Source: an uncultured Acidimicrobiaceae bacterium (lineage in GTDB: Bacteria; Actinomycetota; Acidimicrobiia; Acidimicrobiales; Ilumatobacteraceae). Taken from it: a DNA stretch of 64,000 bases. The stretch spans positions 1 through 64,000 of the forward strand of contig CAIXIJ010000110.1 of NCBI GenBank assembly GCA_903919455.1, in the 5' to 3' direction. Shown here one piece after another: positions 1 to 7,379 of this stretch (position 1 is its first letter; each line of letters opens with the position of its first letter). The position numbers and the translations under genes were made by a program. The notes beneath the pieces are model-generated. The model had not been told where the DNA came from and made no database searches. It worked only from the letters and a program-made list of their open reading frames with translations.

Positions 1-643
1 CCGGGTGGTGGTGAATGGCGAAGTCGCTGTACTCGGGCGGCGCGTCGACGCTGAAGTCGACAAGGTGGAAGTGGATGGTGTGCCGCTCGGCGTGAAGGCC
101 GGGCTGGTCTACTACCTCCTCAACAAGCCAACGGGTGTGGTGACGACGGCGAGCGACCCCCAGGGGCGCCCCACTGTGGTGGACCTGGTGCCCGAGGAAC
201 CGCGGGTGTACCCCGTGGGCCGTCTGGATGTGGGCACCGAGGGCCTGCTGCTGCTGACGAACGACGGGGATCTCGCCAATCGAATTGCCCATCCGAGCCA
301 CGGTGTGGAGAAGGAGTACCTCGCTGAGGTGGAGGGCACACCGAGTAACGGCGCGATGCGCCGTCTTCGCGACGGTGTGGAACTCGAGGATGGCATGACG
401 GCGCCGGCGAAGGTGTCGCAGCCGAACCCAGGGATCTTGCGCATCACCATTCACGAGGGACGCAACCGGCAGGTGCGCCGGATGTGTGATGCCATCGGCC
501 ATCCGGTGCATCGCCTCATCCGTGTCCGCATCGGACCGCTGCGGGATGCCCAACTGGCCCCCGGCGAGTGGCGCGAACTGGAACAACGCGAGTTGAAGGC
601 ATTGGTCGAAGCGGTCTCGGGCGCACCCCGGCAGATACGCTGA
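1..643 (+). CDS. rluB: Large-subunit rRNA pseudouridine synthase, 5' truncated
   Basis: This is an RsuA/RluB/RluE/RluF-type pseudouridine synthase, which isomerises a uridine in rRNA during ribosome maturation. The frame is open to the window edge. Three consecutive GTG codons at 5-13 lie inside the S4 RNA-binding domain (VNGEVAVLGRRVD), so the true start is upstream. The linker YYLLNKPTGVVTT is followed by the catalytic loop GRLDVGTEGLLLLTNDG, whose Asp is the family nucleophile, and by the C-terminal block RNRQVRRMCDAIGHPVHRL. The stop lies 6 bases before tyrA, so the two are probably co-transcribed. Family assignment is firm; RluB rather than RsuA is judged from overall similarity and from the downstream tyrA-aroA genes. 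Confidence 0.9.
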   Translation, partial: RVVVNGEVAVLGRRVDAEVDKVEVDGVPLGVKAGLVYYLLNKPTGVVTTASDPQGRPTVVDLVPEEPRVYPVGRLDVGTEGLLLLTNDGDLANRIAHPSHGVEKEYLAEVEGTPSNGAMRRLRDGVELEDGMTAPAKVSQPNPGILRITIHEGRNRQVRRMCDAIGHPVHRLIRVRIGPLRDAQLAPGEWRELEQRELKALVEAVSGAPRQIR

Positions 644-649
644 CCAACT

Positions 650-1714
650 GTGTCAGCACCACGTCGGGCGAATGTCGCGGGCCTTGGCCTCATCGGTGGC
701 TCTATCGCGCGTGCCCTCACCGAGCGTGGCTGGCGGGTCTGCGGCGACGATCAGAATGCCGAGCGCACCACCCAAGCGCTCGACTTGGGATTCATTGCCG
801 CTGATGGTCTCGATCCAGACGCTGAGATCACGTTTGTGGCAACTCCCGTACTCAGCCTCGTGGCCGAGGTGCAACGGGTGCTCGCCGCCACGAGCGGCTT
901 GGTCACCGATGTCGGCAGCGTGAAGGGTGCCGTCACCGCAGCGATCAGCGACCCGCGTTTCGTGGGTGGCCACCCGATGGCTGGTAGCGAACTCGAGGGC
1001 CTGCTGGGCGCCGATGCTTCCATGTTCGAGGGCGCGGTGTGGGTGCTCACGCCCACGGCGACCACCCCTGATGCAACCTTCGCCACCGTCGCCGCGGTGG
1101 TGGCCGAACTGGGTGCCGACGTAGTGGCACTGCCCGCGGAGCGTCACGACCAGGTGGTGGCAGTGATCAGCCATGTGCCGCATCTGACGGCGGCCACACT
1201 GATGGGATTGGCGAGCGACCGAGCGGAGGAGCATGCAGCGCTGTTGCGTCTCGCCGCCGGCGGCTTTCGCGACATGACCCGCATCGCCAGCGGCCAGCCG
1301 ACCATTTGGCTCGACATCTGCGCGGAGAACCGAGGCGCCATCCTGTCGGCCCTAGACGGCCTTATCGGCGGGCTCTCACAGATGCGCGCCGTGGTGGACA
1401 CCGACAACCGCGATGAACTGCAGCGGCTGCTCACCAAGGCGCGCGATGCTCGCGCCAACCTTCCGGTGCGCGGCATGCAGCCGAGCGAACTGGCTGAAGT
1501 GCGTATTCCGATTCCTGACCGACCGGGATCTGCGGCCGAGGTGTTCACGCTGGCTGCCGAACTGGGTGTGAACATCGCCAGTTTCGAAGTGGTGCATAGC
1601 GTGGAGGGCAACCGTGGCGTGGCCGTGGTGCTCGTCGATGCCGGCACCGCTGAGATGTATCGCGGGGGACTGCTGGCGCGGGGTTTCCGTCCTGCAGTGC
1701 AGCGGTTGAGCTGA
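650..1714 (+). CDS. tyrA: Prephenate dehydrogenase with C-terminal ACT domain
   Basis: It oxidatively decarboxylates prephenate to 4-hydroxyphenylpyruvate in tyrosine synthesis. The 354-residue protein starts at GTG 650. The N-terminus carries a Rossmann motif (GLGLIGGSIARAL), then the family motifs TDVGSVKG and GGHPMAGSELEG and a helical region with ISHVPHLTAATLMG. Residues from about 283 to the end (VRIPIPDRPGSAAEVFTLAA) form an ACT domain, as in actinobacterial and Gram-positive enzymes that are feedback-regulated by aromatic amino acids. It sits between rluB and aroA, with only 3 bases to aroA. Confidence 0.93.
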   Translation: MSAPRRANVAGLGLIGGSIARALTERGWRVCGDDQNAERTTQALDLGFIAADGLDPDAEITFVATPVLSLVAEVQRVLAATSGLVTDVGSVKGAVTAAISDPRFVGGHPMAGSELEGLLGADASMFEGAVWVLTPTATTPDATFATVAAVVAELGADVVALPAERHDQVVAVISHVPHLTAATLMGLASDRAEEHAALLRLAAGGFRDMTRIASGQPTIWLDICAENRGAILSALDGLIGGLSQMRAVVDTDNRDELQRLLTKARDARANLPVRGMQPSELAEVRIPIPDRPGSAAEVFTLAAELGVNIASFEVVHSVEGNRGVAVVLVDAGTAEMYRGGLLARGFRPAVQRLS

Positions 1715-1717
1715 CCC

Positions 1718-2986
1718 ATGGACGTGTACCGCGTGGCGCCGCTGGGCGCTCCAATCGATGCCACCGTGTGGGTGCCCGGCTCGAAGAGCATTGCCAATCG
1801 GGCGTTGGTCTGCGCGGCGTTGGCCGATGGCCAGTCCGTGTTGTCCGACGTGCCGGATGGTGACGACACCGAGGCAATGCTGGACAGTCTGCGCGTGTTC
1901 GGCCTCGAAGTGGAGCGTGTCGACAGCACGGTGACCATCTGCGGCGGCCTGCAGTTCTTCCGCAAGGGACCGCTCACGCTGCCCACCCGCCTGGCCGGTA
2001 CGACCAGTCGGTTCGTCACGGCGCTGGCATGTCTCGGACCGGGCCCGTACACGATCGATGGCGCAGCGCCGCTTCGACGCCGTCCGATGGCCCCGCTGCA
2101 TGAGGCGTTGACGGCGATGGGTGTCACTGTGCGAGCGCTGCAGGAACCCGGTCATCTTCCGGTCACCGTGCAGGGCCCCACCGATGTGACACTCGACGAA
2201 GTGCACATTCGGGGCGACATCAGTAGTCAATACCTGACGGCGCTGATGCTGATCGCCCCGTACTTCACGAACGGGATGCGTTTCGTGCTTACCACGCCGC
2301 TGGTGTCTCGCCCGTATGTGCGCATCACTGCCGCCGTGATGGCGTCGTTCGGAGTGACCGGGGTGGAGTTGGGCGACCGCATCATCACGGTGCCGGCCGG
2401 CCGCTACGAGGCCCGGGATTACATCGTGGAGCCGGATGCGAGCTCCGCCGGCTATCCGCTCGCGGCTGCCGCCATCTGCGGTGGCACCATGCGCGTGCCT
2501 GGTCTCACCGACACCTCGATGCAGGGCGATGCGGCCTTCTGCCATGTGCTGGCACGGATGGGTTGCGAGGTGCGACAAGACGCCACCGGCACGACGGTCT
2601 CGCGCCATGGGCCGCTGCGTGGTATCGAGATCGACATGGTCGATCTGAGCGACCTAGTACCTACCCTCGCTGCTGTAGGCGCGTTCGCTGAAGGAGCTAC
2701 CGACATCCATGGCGTCGGGTTCATCCGCAACAAGGAGAGCGACCGACTCACCGACCTCTGCGTGGAGTTGCGCCGAGCGGGTATCGATGCCACCGACAAC
2801 CGCGATGGGCTGGTGGTGCGGCAGAGTCGCCCGCACACAGCCACGTTGGGCACACATCACGATCACCGTCTCGCCATGGCGTTCGCGCTGGTAGGGCTTG
2901 GAGCCAGCGGCATCATCGTGGAGGATCCCGATGTGGTGAGCAAGAGTTGGCCAGACTTCTGGTCGATGATCGAGGGTCTGCGGTGA
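1718..2986 (+). CDS. aroA: 3-phosphoshikimate 1-carboxyvinyltransferase (EPSP synthase)
   Basis: It transfers enolpyruvate from PEP to shikimate-3-phosphate, the sixth step of the shikimate pathway. The protein has 422 residues, the usual family length. The N-terminal motif PGSKSIANRALVCAALADG, the LAGTTSRF block, RGDISSQYLTALML, RNKESDRL and the terminal HHDHRLAMAFALVG are all present, covering both substrate-binding lobes. The second Gly of the classic LGNAGT motif is replaced (LAGTTSRF), as in some actinobacterial enzymes. Its stop overlaps the GTG start of the HAD phosphatase (GTGA at 2983-2986), so translation of the two is probably coupled. Confidence 0.93.
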   Translation: MDVYRVAPLGAPIDATVWVPGSKSIANRALVCAALADGQSVLSDVPDGDDTEAMLDSLRVFGLEVERVDSTVTICGGLQFFRKGPLTLPTRLAGTTSRFVTALACLGPGPYTIDGAAPLRRRPMAPLHEALTAMGVTVRALQEPGHLPVTVQGPTDVTLDEVHIRGDISSQYLTALMLIAPYFTNGMRFVLTTPLVSRPYVRITAAVMASFGVTGVELGDRIITVPAGRYEARDYIVEPDASSAGYPLAAAAICGGTMRVPGLTDTSMQGDAAFCHVLARMGCEVRQDATGTTVSRHGPLRGIEIDMVDLSDLVPTLAAVGAFAEGATDIHGVGFIRNKESDRLTDLCVELRRAGIDATDNRDGLVVRQSRPHTATLGTHHDHRLAMAFALVGLGASGIIVEDPDVVSKSWPDFWSMIEGLR

Positions 2987-3633
2987 ACGCGCGAGTCGAC
3001 GCACAGCCCGATGTGGCAGCGTTCGATGTCGACGGCACGTTGACAGTGCGCGATTGCGTGCGTCCGTTCCTGCTCCGCGTGGGTGGATGGAAGGGCGTCA
3101 CTGCGGCACTCGCCCGTAAGCCCGCTGCATCCGTCGGAGCCGCGCTGCACCGCGACCGAGACCGCTTCAAGGAAGTGCTCGTCGGGGGAGTGCTGCGTGG
3201 CCGCAAGGTGGCCCAGGTGGAAGCGCTGGGCGAGGAGTTCGCCGACCATGTGGTTGCCGACTGGTTGCGTGCCGACACCATCGCCCGACTTCGTTGGCAT
3301 CAGCGGATGGGGCACCGCATCGTCCTGGTCTCCGCATCCCTCAGTCCGTACTTGCGACCGGTTGGGCGCCACCTCGGTGTGGACGCCGTGCTCTGTGCCG
3401 AGCCACTGCGCGAGGGCGACCACTTCGGCGATGGTCTGCAGGGCGCAAACTGCCGCGCTGCGGAGAAGGTTCGCCGTCTGGAGGCATGGCTGGAAGAACG
3501 GCAACTCTCCAATTCCACGCTGTGGGCGTATGGGGACAGCAACGGCGACCGAGAATTGCTGGAGCGCGCTGATCACCCGTTGCTCGTGAAGGGCACCACC
3601 GTCTCGGCGGTGCCTGCAGGGTTTGTCGCATGA
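2983..3633 (+). CDS. HAD-IB family phosphatase (SerB-like), candidate DPPR phosphatase
   Basis: A haloacid-dehalogenase phosphatase of the SerB-like IB subclass, 216 residues from GTG 2983. An ATG at 2947 is in frame but would sit inside aroA. Motif I is DVDGT (residues 15-19, two Asp), motif II is VSASLSPYL, a Lys lies in EKVRRLEAWL and motif IV is YGDSNGDRELL, so all catalytic residues are present. It overlaps ubiA by 4 bases (ATGA). UbiA makes decaprenylphosphoryl-5-phosphoribose, whose phosphate must be removed before DprE1 can act. In mycobacteria that step is assigned to a PAP2-type protein. Position suggests this HAD enzyme does it here; the function is inference. Confidence 0.8.
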   Translation: MNARVDAQPDVAAFDVDGTLTVRDCVRPFLLRVGGWKGVTAALARKPAASVGAALHRDRDRFKEVLVGGVLRGRKVAQVEALGEEFADHVVADWLRADTIARLRWHQRMGHRIVLVSASLSPYLRPVGRHLGVDAVLCAEPLREGDHFGDGLQGANCRAAEKVRRLEAWLEERQLSNSTLWAYGDSNGDRELLERADHPLLVKGTTVSAVPAGFVA

Positions 3634-4499
3634 TCAACGGGCTGATTCGCGAGGCTCGACCCAAGCAATGGGCGAAGAACCTGCTGGTCTTTGCCGCGCC
3701 AGGTGCGGCTGGCGAACTCAGCAACTGGCCGAGCCTGTGGCGTGCCGTGGCTGCGTTCGTGGCGTTCTGCATGGTCAGCAGCGGCACCTACTACTGGAAC
3801 GACATCCACGACGTCGACGCGGATCGCCATCACCCCAAGAAACGGAGTCGGCCGATCGCGGCTGGCATTGTGCCGATCGGGGTGGCCAAGGTGGTGGGGA
3901 CCGCCTTGCTGCTCGGCGGAGTCGGACTGTCTTTTGCCATCACATGGAAGCTCGCGGTCGTCACCGCTGGCTATGCGGTACTCACCACCTCGTACAGCAC
4001 CGTGCTCAAGCATGTTGCCGTAGTGGACCTGGTGGCGGTCGCCACCGGCTTCGTGCTCCGCGCCATCGGCGGTGCGGTGGCCACCGACGTGCGAATGAGT
4101 TCCTGGTTCGTGCTCGTGACCTCGTTCGGCTCGCTGTTCATCGTCACGGGCAAGCGCTACGCGGAACTGCGCGAGTACGGCGATCATGCCGGTGCTGCGC
4201 GTTCGTCGCTCGACGACTACACGCTGGGATTTCTCCGGATCGTGCTCTCGGTGGGAGTCGGTGCCACCTTGCTGAGCTACTGCATCTGGGCATTCGAGAC
4301 GAAAGAAGTGAGTGGTTCCAACGGGCCCTTCTACGAACTTTCGATCATCCCGATGGCGACGGCGTTGCTGCGCTACACACTGATCCTCGAACAGGGTCAT
4401 GGCGCTGCACCGGAGGAGATCTTCCTTGCGGACCGCACTCTTCAGGTGCTGGGGGCGTTGTGGATTCTGGTGTTCGGACTGGGGGTCTACGTAGGGTGA
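3630..4499 (+). CDS. ubiA: Decaprenyl-phosphate phosphoribosyltransferase (UbiA superfamily)
   Basis: An intramembrane UbiA-superfamily enzyme, 289 residues with about eight to nine hydrophobic segments. It is very like mycobacterial UbiA (Rv3806c), which transfers 5-phosphoribose from PRPP to decaprenyl phosphate, the first committed step to DPA. The Mg-binding motif NDIHDVDADRHHPKKRSRP at residues 57-75 fits the NDxxDxxxD signature and the Lys/Arg-rich tail seen in DPPR synthases. A second block, YSTVLKHVAVVDLVAVATG, matches the other half of the active site. It starts at ATG 3630 inside the HAD stop codon. DprE1 and DprE2 downstream carry out the next two steps. Confidence 0.88.
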   Translation: MINGLIREARPKQWAKNLLVFAAPGAAGELSNWPSLWRAVAAFVAFCMVSSGTYYWNDIHDVDADRHHPKKRSRPIAAGIVPIGVAKVVGTALLLGGVGLSFAITWKLAVVTAGYAVLTTSYSTVLKHVAVVDLVAVATGFVLRAIGGAVATDVRMSSWFVLVTSFGSLFIVTGKRYAELREYGDHAGAARSSLDDYTLGFLRIVLSVGVGATLLSYCIWAFETKEVSGSNGPFYELSIIPMATALLRYTLILEQGHGAAPEEIFLADRTLQVLGALWILVFGLGVYVG

Positions 4500-4504
4500 G
4501 GGGA

Positions 4505-5224
4505 ATGCGGTCATTCGAAGAAGCGTTCGCGCAGGTGAGCGGCGTACAGGGGTGGATGAGCCCGGATCAGGCCGAGCGTCTGTATCGGGCAGCGGCGGGA
4601 ACCCGTGCCGGCGACCAGATCGTGGAGATCGGTAGCTTCCAGGGACGGAGCACCATCGTGATGGCCAGTGCGGCGCCGCCGGAGGTGCCGGTGATCGCCA
4701 TCGATCCGCATGCCGGTAACGATCGCGGGCCTCAGGAGATCGAAGGATTCGCAGCGGAAGCAGAAAGCGATCACGAGATCTTCACTCGCAACCTGGCCGA
4801 AGCAGGTGTGGCCGAGCATGTCCGGCACGTGCGGGCATTCAGCGATGCTGCCCACACGCTGGTGAGCGGCGACATTTCGGTGCTCTACATCGACGGCGCC
4901 CATCGCTATTCGCCGGCGCGCAACGACATTCGCGACTGGGGTGCCCGGGTGGCCCCCGGCGGCACGATGTTGATTCACGACTCGTTCTCCTCAGTGGGCG
5001 TCACCTTGGCCATCGCTCGGCAACTGGTGGTGGGCACCCGTTTCCGGTACGTCGGTCGCGCTCGTTCGCTCACCGAGTTCCGTGCAGATCTTGATGGCAC
5101 CTTCAAGAGCGGAGCCGTCAACGCCCTCAAGCTCGCTGCGCAGTTGCCGTGGTTCGCCAAGAACCTGCTGATCAAGGTCTTGATCACGGTGAAGCTCGGT
5201 GGCGATCGGGAATGGCCATACTGA
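4505..5224 (+). CDS. Class I SAM-dependent methyltransferase (Methyltransf_24 type)
   Basis: A 239-residue soluble methyltransferase-like protein. SAM-binding motif I is VEIGSFQGRST. The IAIDPHAG strand end follows, and then YIDGAHRYSPARNDI and the post-motif GGTMLIHDSFSSVGV, typical of the Methyltransf_24 group often found in glycan gene clusters. ATG 4505 is chosen; an in-frame GTG at 4496 overlaps the ubiA stop and is a reasonable alternative. It lies between ubiA and dprE1 in one tight operon, so a role in modifying the arabinan lipid donor or the finished glycan is plausible but unproven. The substrate cannot be read from the sequence. Confidence 0.75.
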   Translation: MRSFEEAFAQVSGVQGWMSPDQAERLYRAAAGTRAGDQIVEIGSFQGRSTIVMASAAPPEVPVIAIDPHAGNDRGPQEIEGFAAEAESDHEIFTRNLAEAGVAEHVRHVRAFSDAAHTLVSGDISVLYIDGAHRYSPARNDIRDWGARVAPGGTMLIHDSFSSVGVTLAIARQLVVGTRFRYVGRARSLTEFRADLDGTFKSGAVNALKLAAQLPWFAKNLLIKVLITVKLGGDREWPY

Positions 5225-6594
5225 CCGGCGTGTCGATGCAGAACCGTCGCCCGCTCACCGGATGGGGCCGCACTAACGCCACCGTGGCCGAGGTGATCGA
5301 GGTGCCCAACCATGAGGTCGCCGCCGCCGTAAAGGAGGCGGGGCCTCGAGGCGCGCTCGTGCGCGGGTTGGGACGCAGCTATGGCGACGCCGCGCAGAAT
5401 GCCGGTGGGCTGGTGCTGCGCCTCCTCGGGTCTGCGCATCAGGCAGTGCTCGACCCTTCGTTGGCCACCGTCACCGTGCCGGCTGGTGTGAATCTGGATG
5501 AACTGCTGCGGGTGCTCGTGCCGCGTGGCTTCTTCGTGCCGGTCACGCCCGGCACCCGGTTCGTCACCATCGGCGGGGCGATAGCCAGCGACATCCATGG
5601 CAAAAATCATCACGTGGAGGGCTCGTTCGGCAATCACGTGCGAGCGCTCACGCTGTTGCTTGCAGATGGTTCCACCGTGGTGATCGGGCCCCAGCAGCAG
5701 CCTGAGTTGTTCTGGGCCACGATCGGCGGCATGGGCCTCACGGGCGTGATCCTCGACGCCACTGTGGGGCTGCTGCCCATCGAGACCAGTCGCATGTCGG
5801 TTGATACGACCCGCATCCCCGATCTCGACGCTCTGTTCTCCGCGATGAGCGACGGCGACGACGACTTTCGCTACAGCGTGGCCTGGATCGACCCCCAGGC
5901 GAAAGGACGTCATCTCGGCCGCAGCGTGCTGGGCCGCGGCGACCACGCCCGCCTCGACCAATTGGGCCCGAAGGAACTGCTCTCGCCATTGGCGTATGGC
6001 CCCAAGCAGCTGGCCTCGGTGCCGCCGTTGGTGCCGCCGATGGGTGTGATCAACCACGCAACGGTGGCCGCGTTCAACGAGGTGTGGTACCGAAAGGCCC
6101 CACTGCATCGTGAGGGAGAGCTGAAAGGCATCGCCGGGTTCTTCCACCCGCTCGACATGGTGTCGAGGTGGAACCGCGTGTACGGCTCGAGCGGCATGGT
6201 GCAGTATCAGTTCGTCGTGCCGTTCGGTGAGGAGGAAGCGATGCGAACCGTCATCGAACGACTCTCGGTGAGCGGCGCAGCGAGCTTCCTCGCCGTGCTG
6301 AAGCGTTTCGGTGCAGGTAACGATTCGCCGCTGAGCTTTCCCGCGCCGGGATGGACGCTGGCGCTGGATGTTCCCGGCTCCGCTCGCGGTCTGGCCGATC
6401 TACTCCACGGTCTCGATCGACTGGTGCTCGACGCCGGTGGCCGCCACTATTTCGCCAAGGACGGTCGCACCACTGCGGCGGCCATTCGACAGGGCTATCC
6501 CCGCCTCGAGGAATGGAAGGCCGTACGCGATTCGGTCGATCCTGAACATGTGTGGCAGAGCGATCTGTCGCGCCGCCTCGGCCTCACCGACTGA
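5212..6594 (+). CDS. dprE1: Decaprenylphosphoryl-beta-D-ribose 2'-oxidase
   Basis: An FAD enzyme of the VAO family that oxidises decaprenylphosphoryl ribose at C2', the first half of the epimerisation to DPA. It aligns with M. tuberculosis DprE1 over nearly its whole length: LTGWGRT near the N-terminus, RGLGRSYGDAAQNAGGLV, PGTRFVTIGGAIASDIHGKN, FHPLDMVSRWNRVYGSSGM and YFAKDGRTT, including the conserved Tyr and Lys around the substrate. The benzothiazinone-reactive Cys387 is Ala here (codon 6361-6363, PGWTLALD). ATG 5212 gives an N-terminus as long as the mycobacterial one and overlaps the previous gene by 13 bases; GTG 5230 or ATG 5236 are alternatives. Confidence 0.93.
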   Translation: MAILTGVSMQNRRPLTGWGRTNATVAEVIEVPNHEVAAAVKEAGPRGALVRGLGRSYGDAAQNAGGLVLRLLGSAHQAVLDPSLATVTVPAGVNLDELLRVLVPRGFFVPVTPGTRFVTIGGAIASDIHGKNHHVEGSFGNHVRALTLLLADGSTVVIGPQQQPELFWATIGGMGLTGVILDATVGLLPIETSRMSVDTTRIPDLDALFSAMSDGDDDFRYSVAWIDPQAKGRHLGRSVLGRGDHARLDQLGPKELLSPLAYGPKQLASVPPLVPPMGVINHATVAAFNEVWYRKAPLHREGELKGIAGFFHPLDMVSRWNRVYGSSGMVQYQFVVPFGEEEAMRTVIERLSVSGAASFLAVLKRFGAGNDSPLSFPAPGWTLALDVPGSARGLADLLHGLDRLVLDAGGRHYFAKDGRTTAAAIRQGYPRLEEWKAVRDSVDPEHVWQSDLSRRLGLTD

Positions 6595-6608
6595 CCACGA
6601 AGGACACC

Positions 6609-7370
6609 ATGGACAACGCACTTGGCGAACCCCAGACCATCCTGCTGCTGGGTGGAACCAGCGATATCGGATTGGCCATCGTGCGGGAGGTGCTCAGCCC
6701 CGGTGCTCGCACCGTGGTGCTCGCCTGTCGCAATGTGGAGAAGGGCGAACTGGCCGCTGCAGGTTTGCGGCACGGTGGGCTCGCTGTGCATGTCGTGCAC
6801 TTCAACGGCTCCGACACTGCGAGTCACGAGCAGGTGATTGCCGATGTCGTGGCGCAGCATGGCGACATCGACCTCGCCATTCTTGCGTTTGCTCAGTTGG
6901 GTGATGGTGCGGTCACATCAAAGGACGTGCAGGCTGCGTCGGAGATCGCCCACGTGAACTTCACCGGCACCGTCAGCGCCACGATTGCAGTGGCGAATCG
7001 CATGCGCGGCCAGGGGCACGGGGCCATCGTGATGCTCAGCAGCGTGGCGGGCGAGCGCGTTCGGGCGGCCAACCCGGTGTACGGCGGCACCAAAGCTGGT
7101 ATCGACGGCTTCGCTCAGGGCCTGGGCGACGCGCTTGCTGCCGATGGCGTCCACATGATGGTGGTGCGGCCTGGCTTCGTGCATTCGGCCATGACGCAGG
7201 GTTTGAAGGCGGCGCCGTTCTCGACGACGCCCGAACAGGTGGCCGCCGTGACAGCGAAGGGTCTGCGCGCCGGCCGCCGCACCGTGTGGGCTCCCGGCAT
7301 TCTGCGGTATGTGTTCTCTGCTCTTCGCCACGTTCCGGGTCCGGTGTGGCGTCGATTGCCCCTCGGCTGA
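6609..7370 (+). CDS. dprE2: Decaprenylphosphoryl-D-2-keto-erythropentose reductase
   Basis: A short-chain dehydrogenase that reduces the DprE1 product to decaprenylphosphoryl-D-arabinose with NAD(P)H. From ATG 6609 the protein has 253 residues. Features are the nucleotide motif LLLGGTSDIGLAI, catalytic Ser in LSSVAGERVRAAN, the Tyr-Lys pair in VYGGTKAGIDGF and the C-terminal block VWAPGILRYVFSALRHVPG, which matches mycobacterial DprE2 almost residue for residue. It begins 14 bases after dprE1, as expected of partners that form a complex. Its stop is 3 bases from the stop of the convergent membrane protein gene. Confidence 0.92.
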   Translation: MDNALGEPQTILLLGGTSDIGLAIVREVLSPGARTVVLACRNVEKGELAAAGLRHGGLAVHVVHFNGSDTASHEQVIADVVAQHGDIDLAILAFAQLGDGAVTSKDVQAASEIAHVNFTGTVSATIAVANRMRGQGHGAIVMLSSVAGERVRAANPVYGGTKAGIDGFAQGLGDALAADGVHMMVVRPGFVHSAMTQGLKAAPFSTTPEQVAAVTAKGLRAGRRTVWAPGILRYVFSALRHVPGPVWRRLPLG

Positions 7371-7379
7371 AGTTCAGCC
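7365..7379. terminator. Small palindrome covering two convergent stop codons
   Basis: GGCTGA-AGT-TCAGCC is a 6-bp inverted repeat with a 3-base loop that contains both the dprE2 stop (7368-7370) and the minus-strand stop (7374-7376). It is short, lacks a T-tract, and is at best a weak terminator. Confidence 0.3.
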
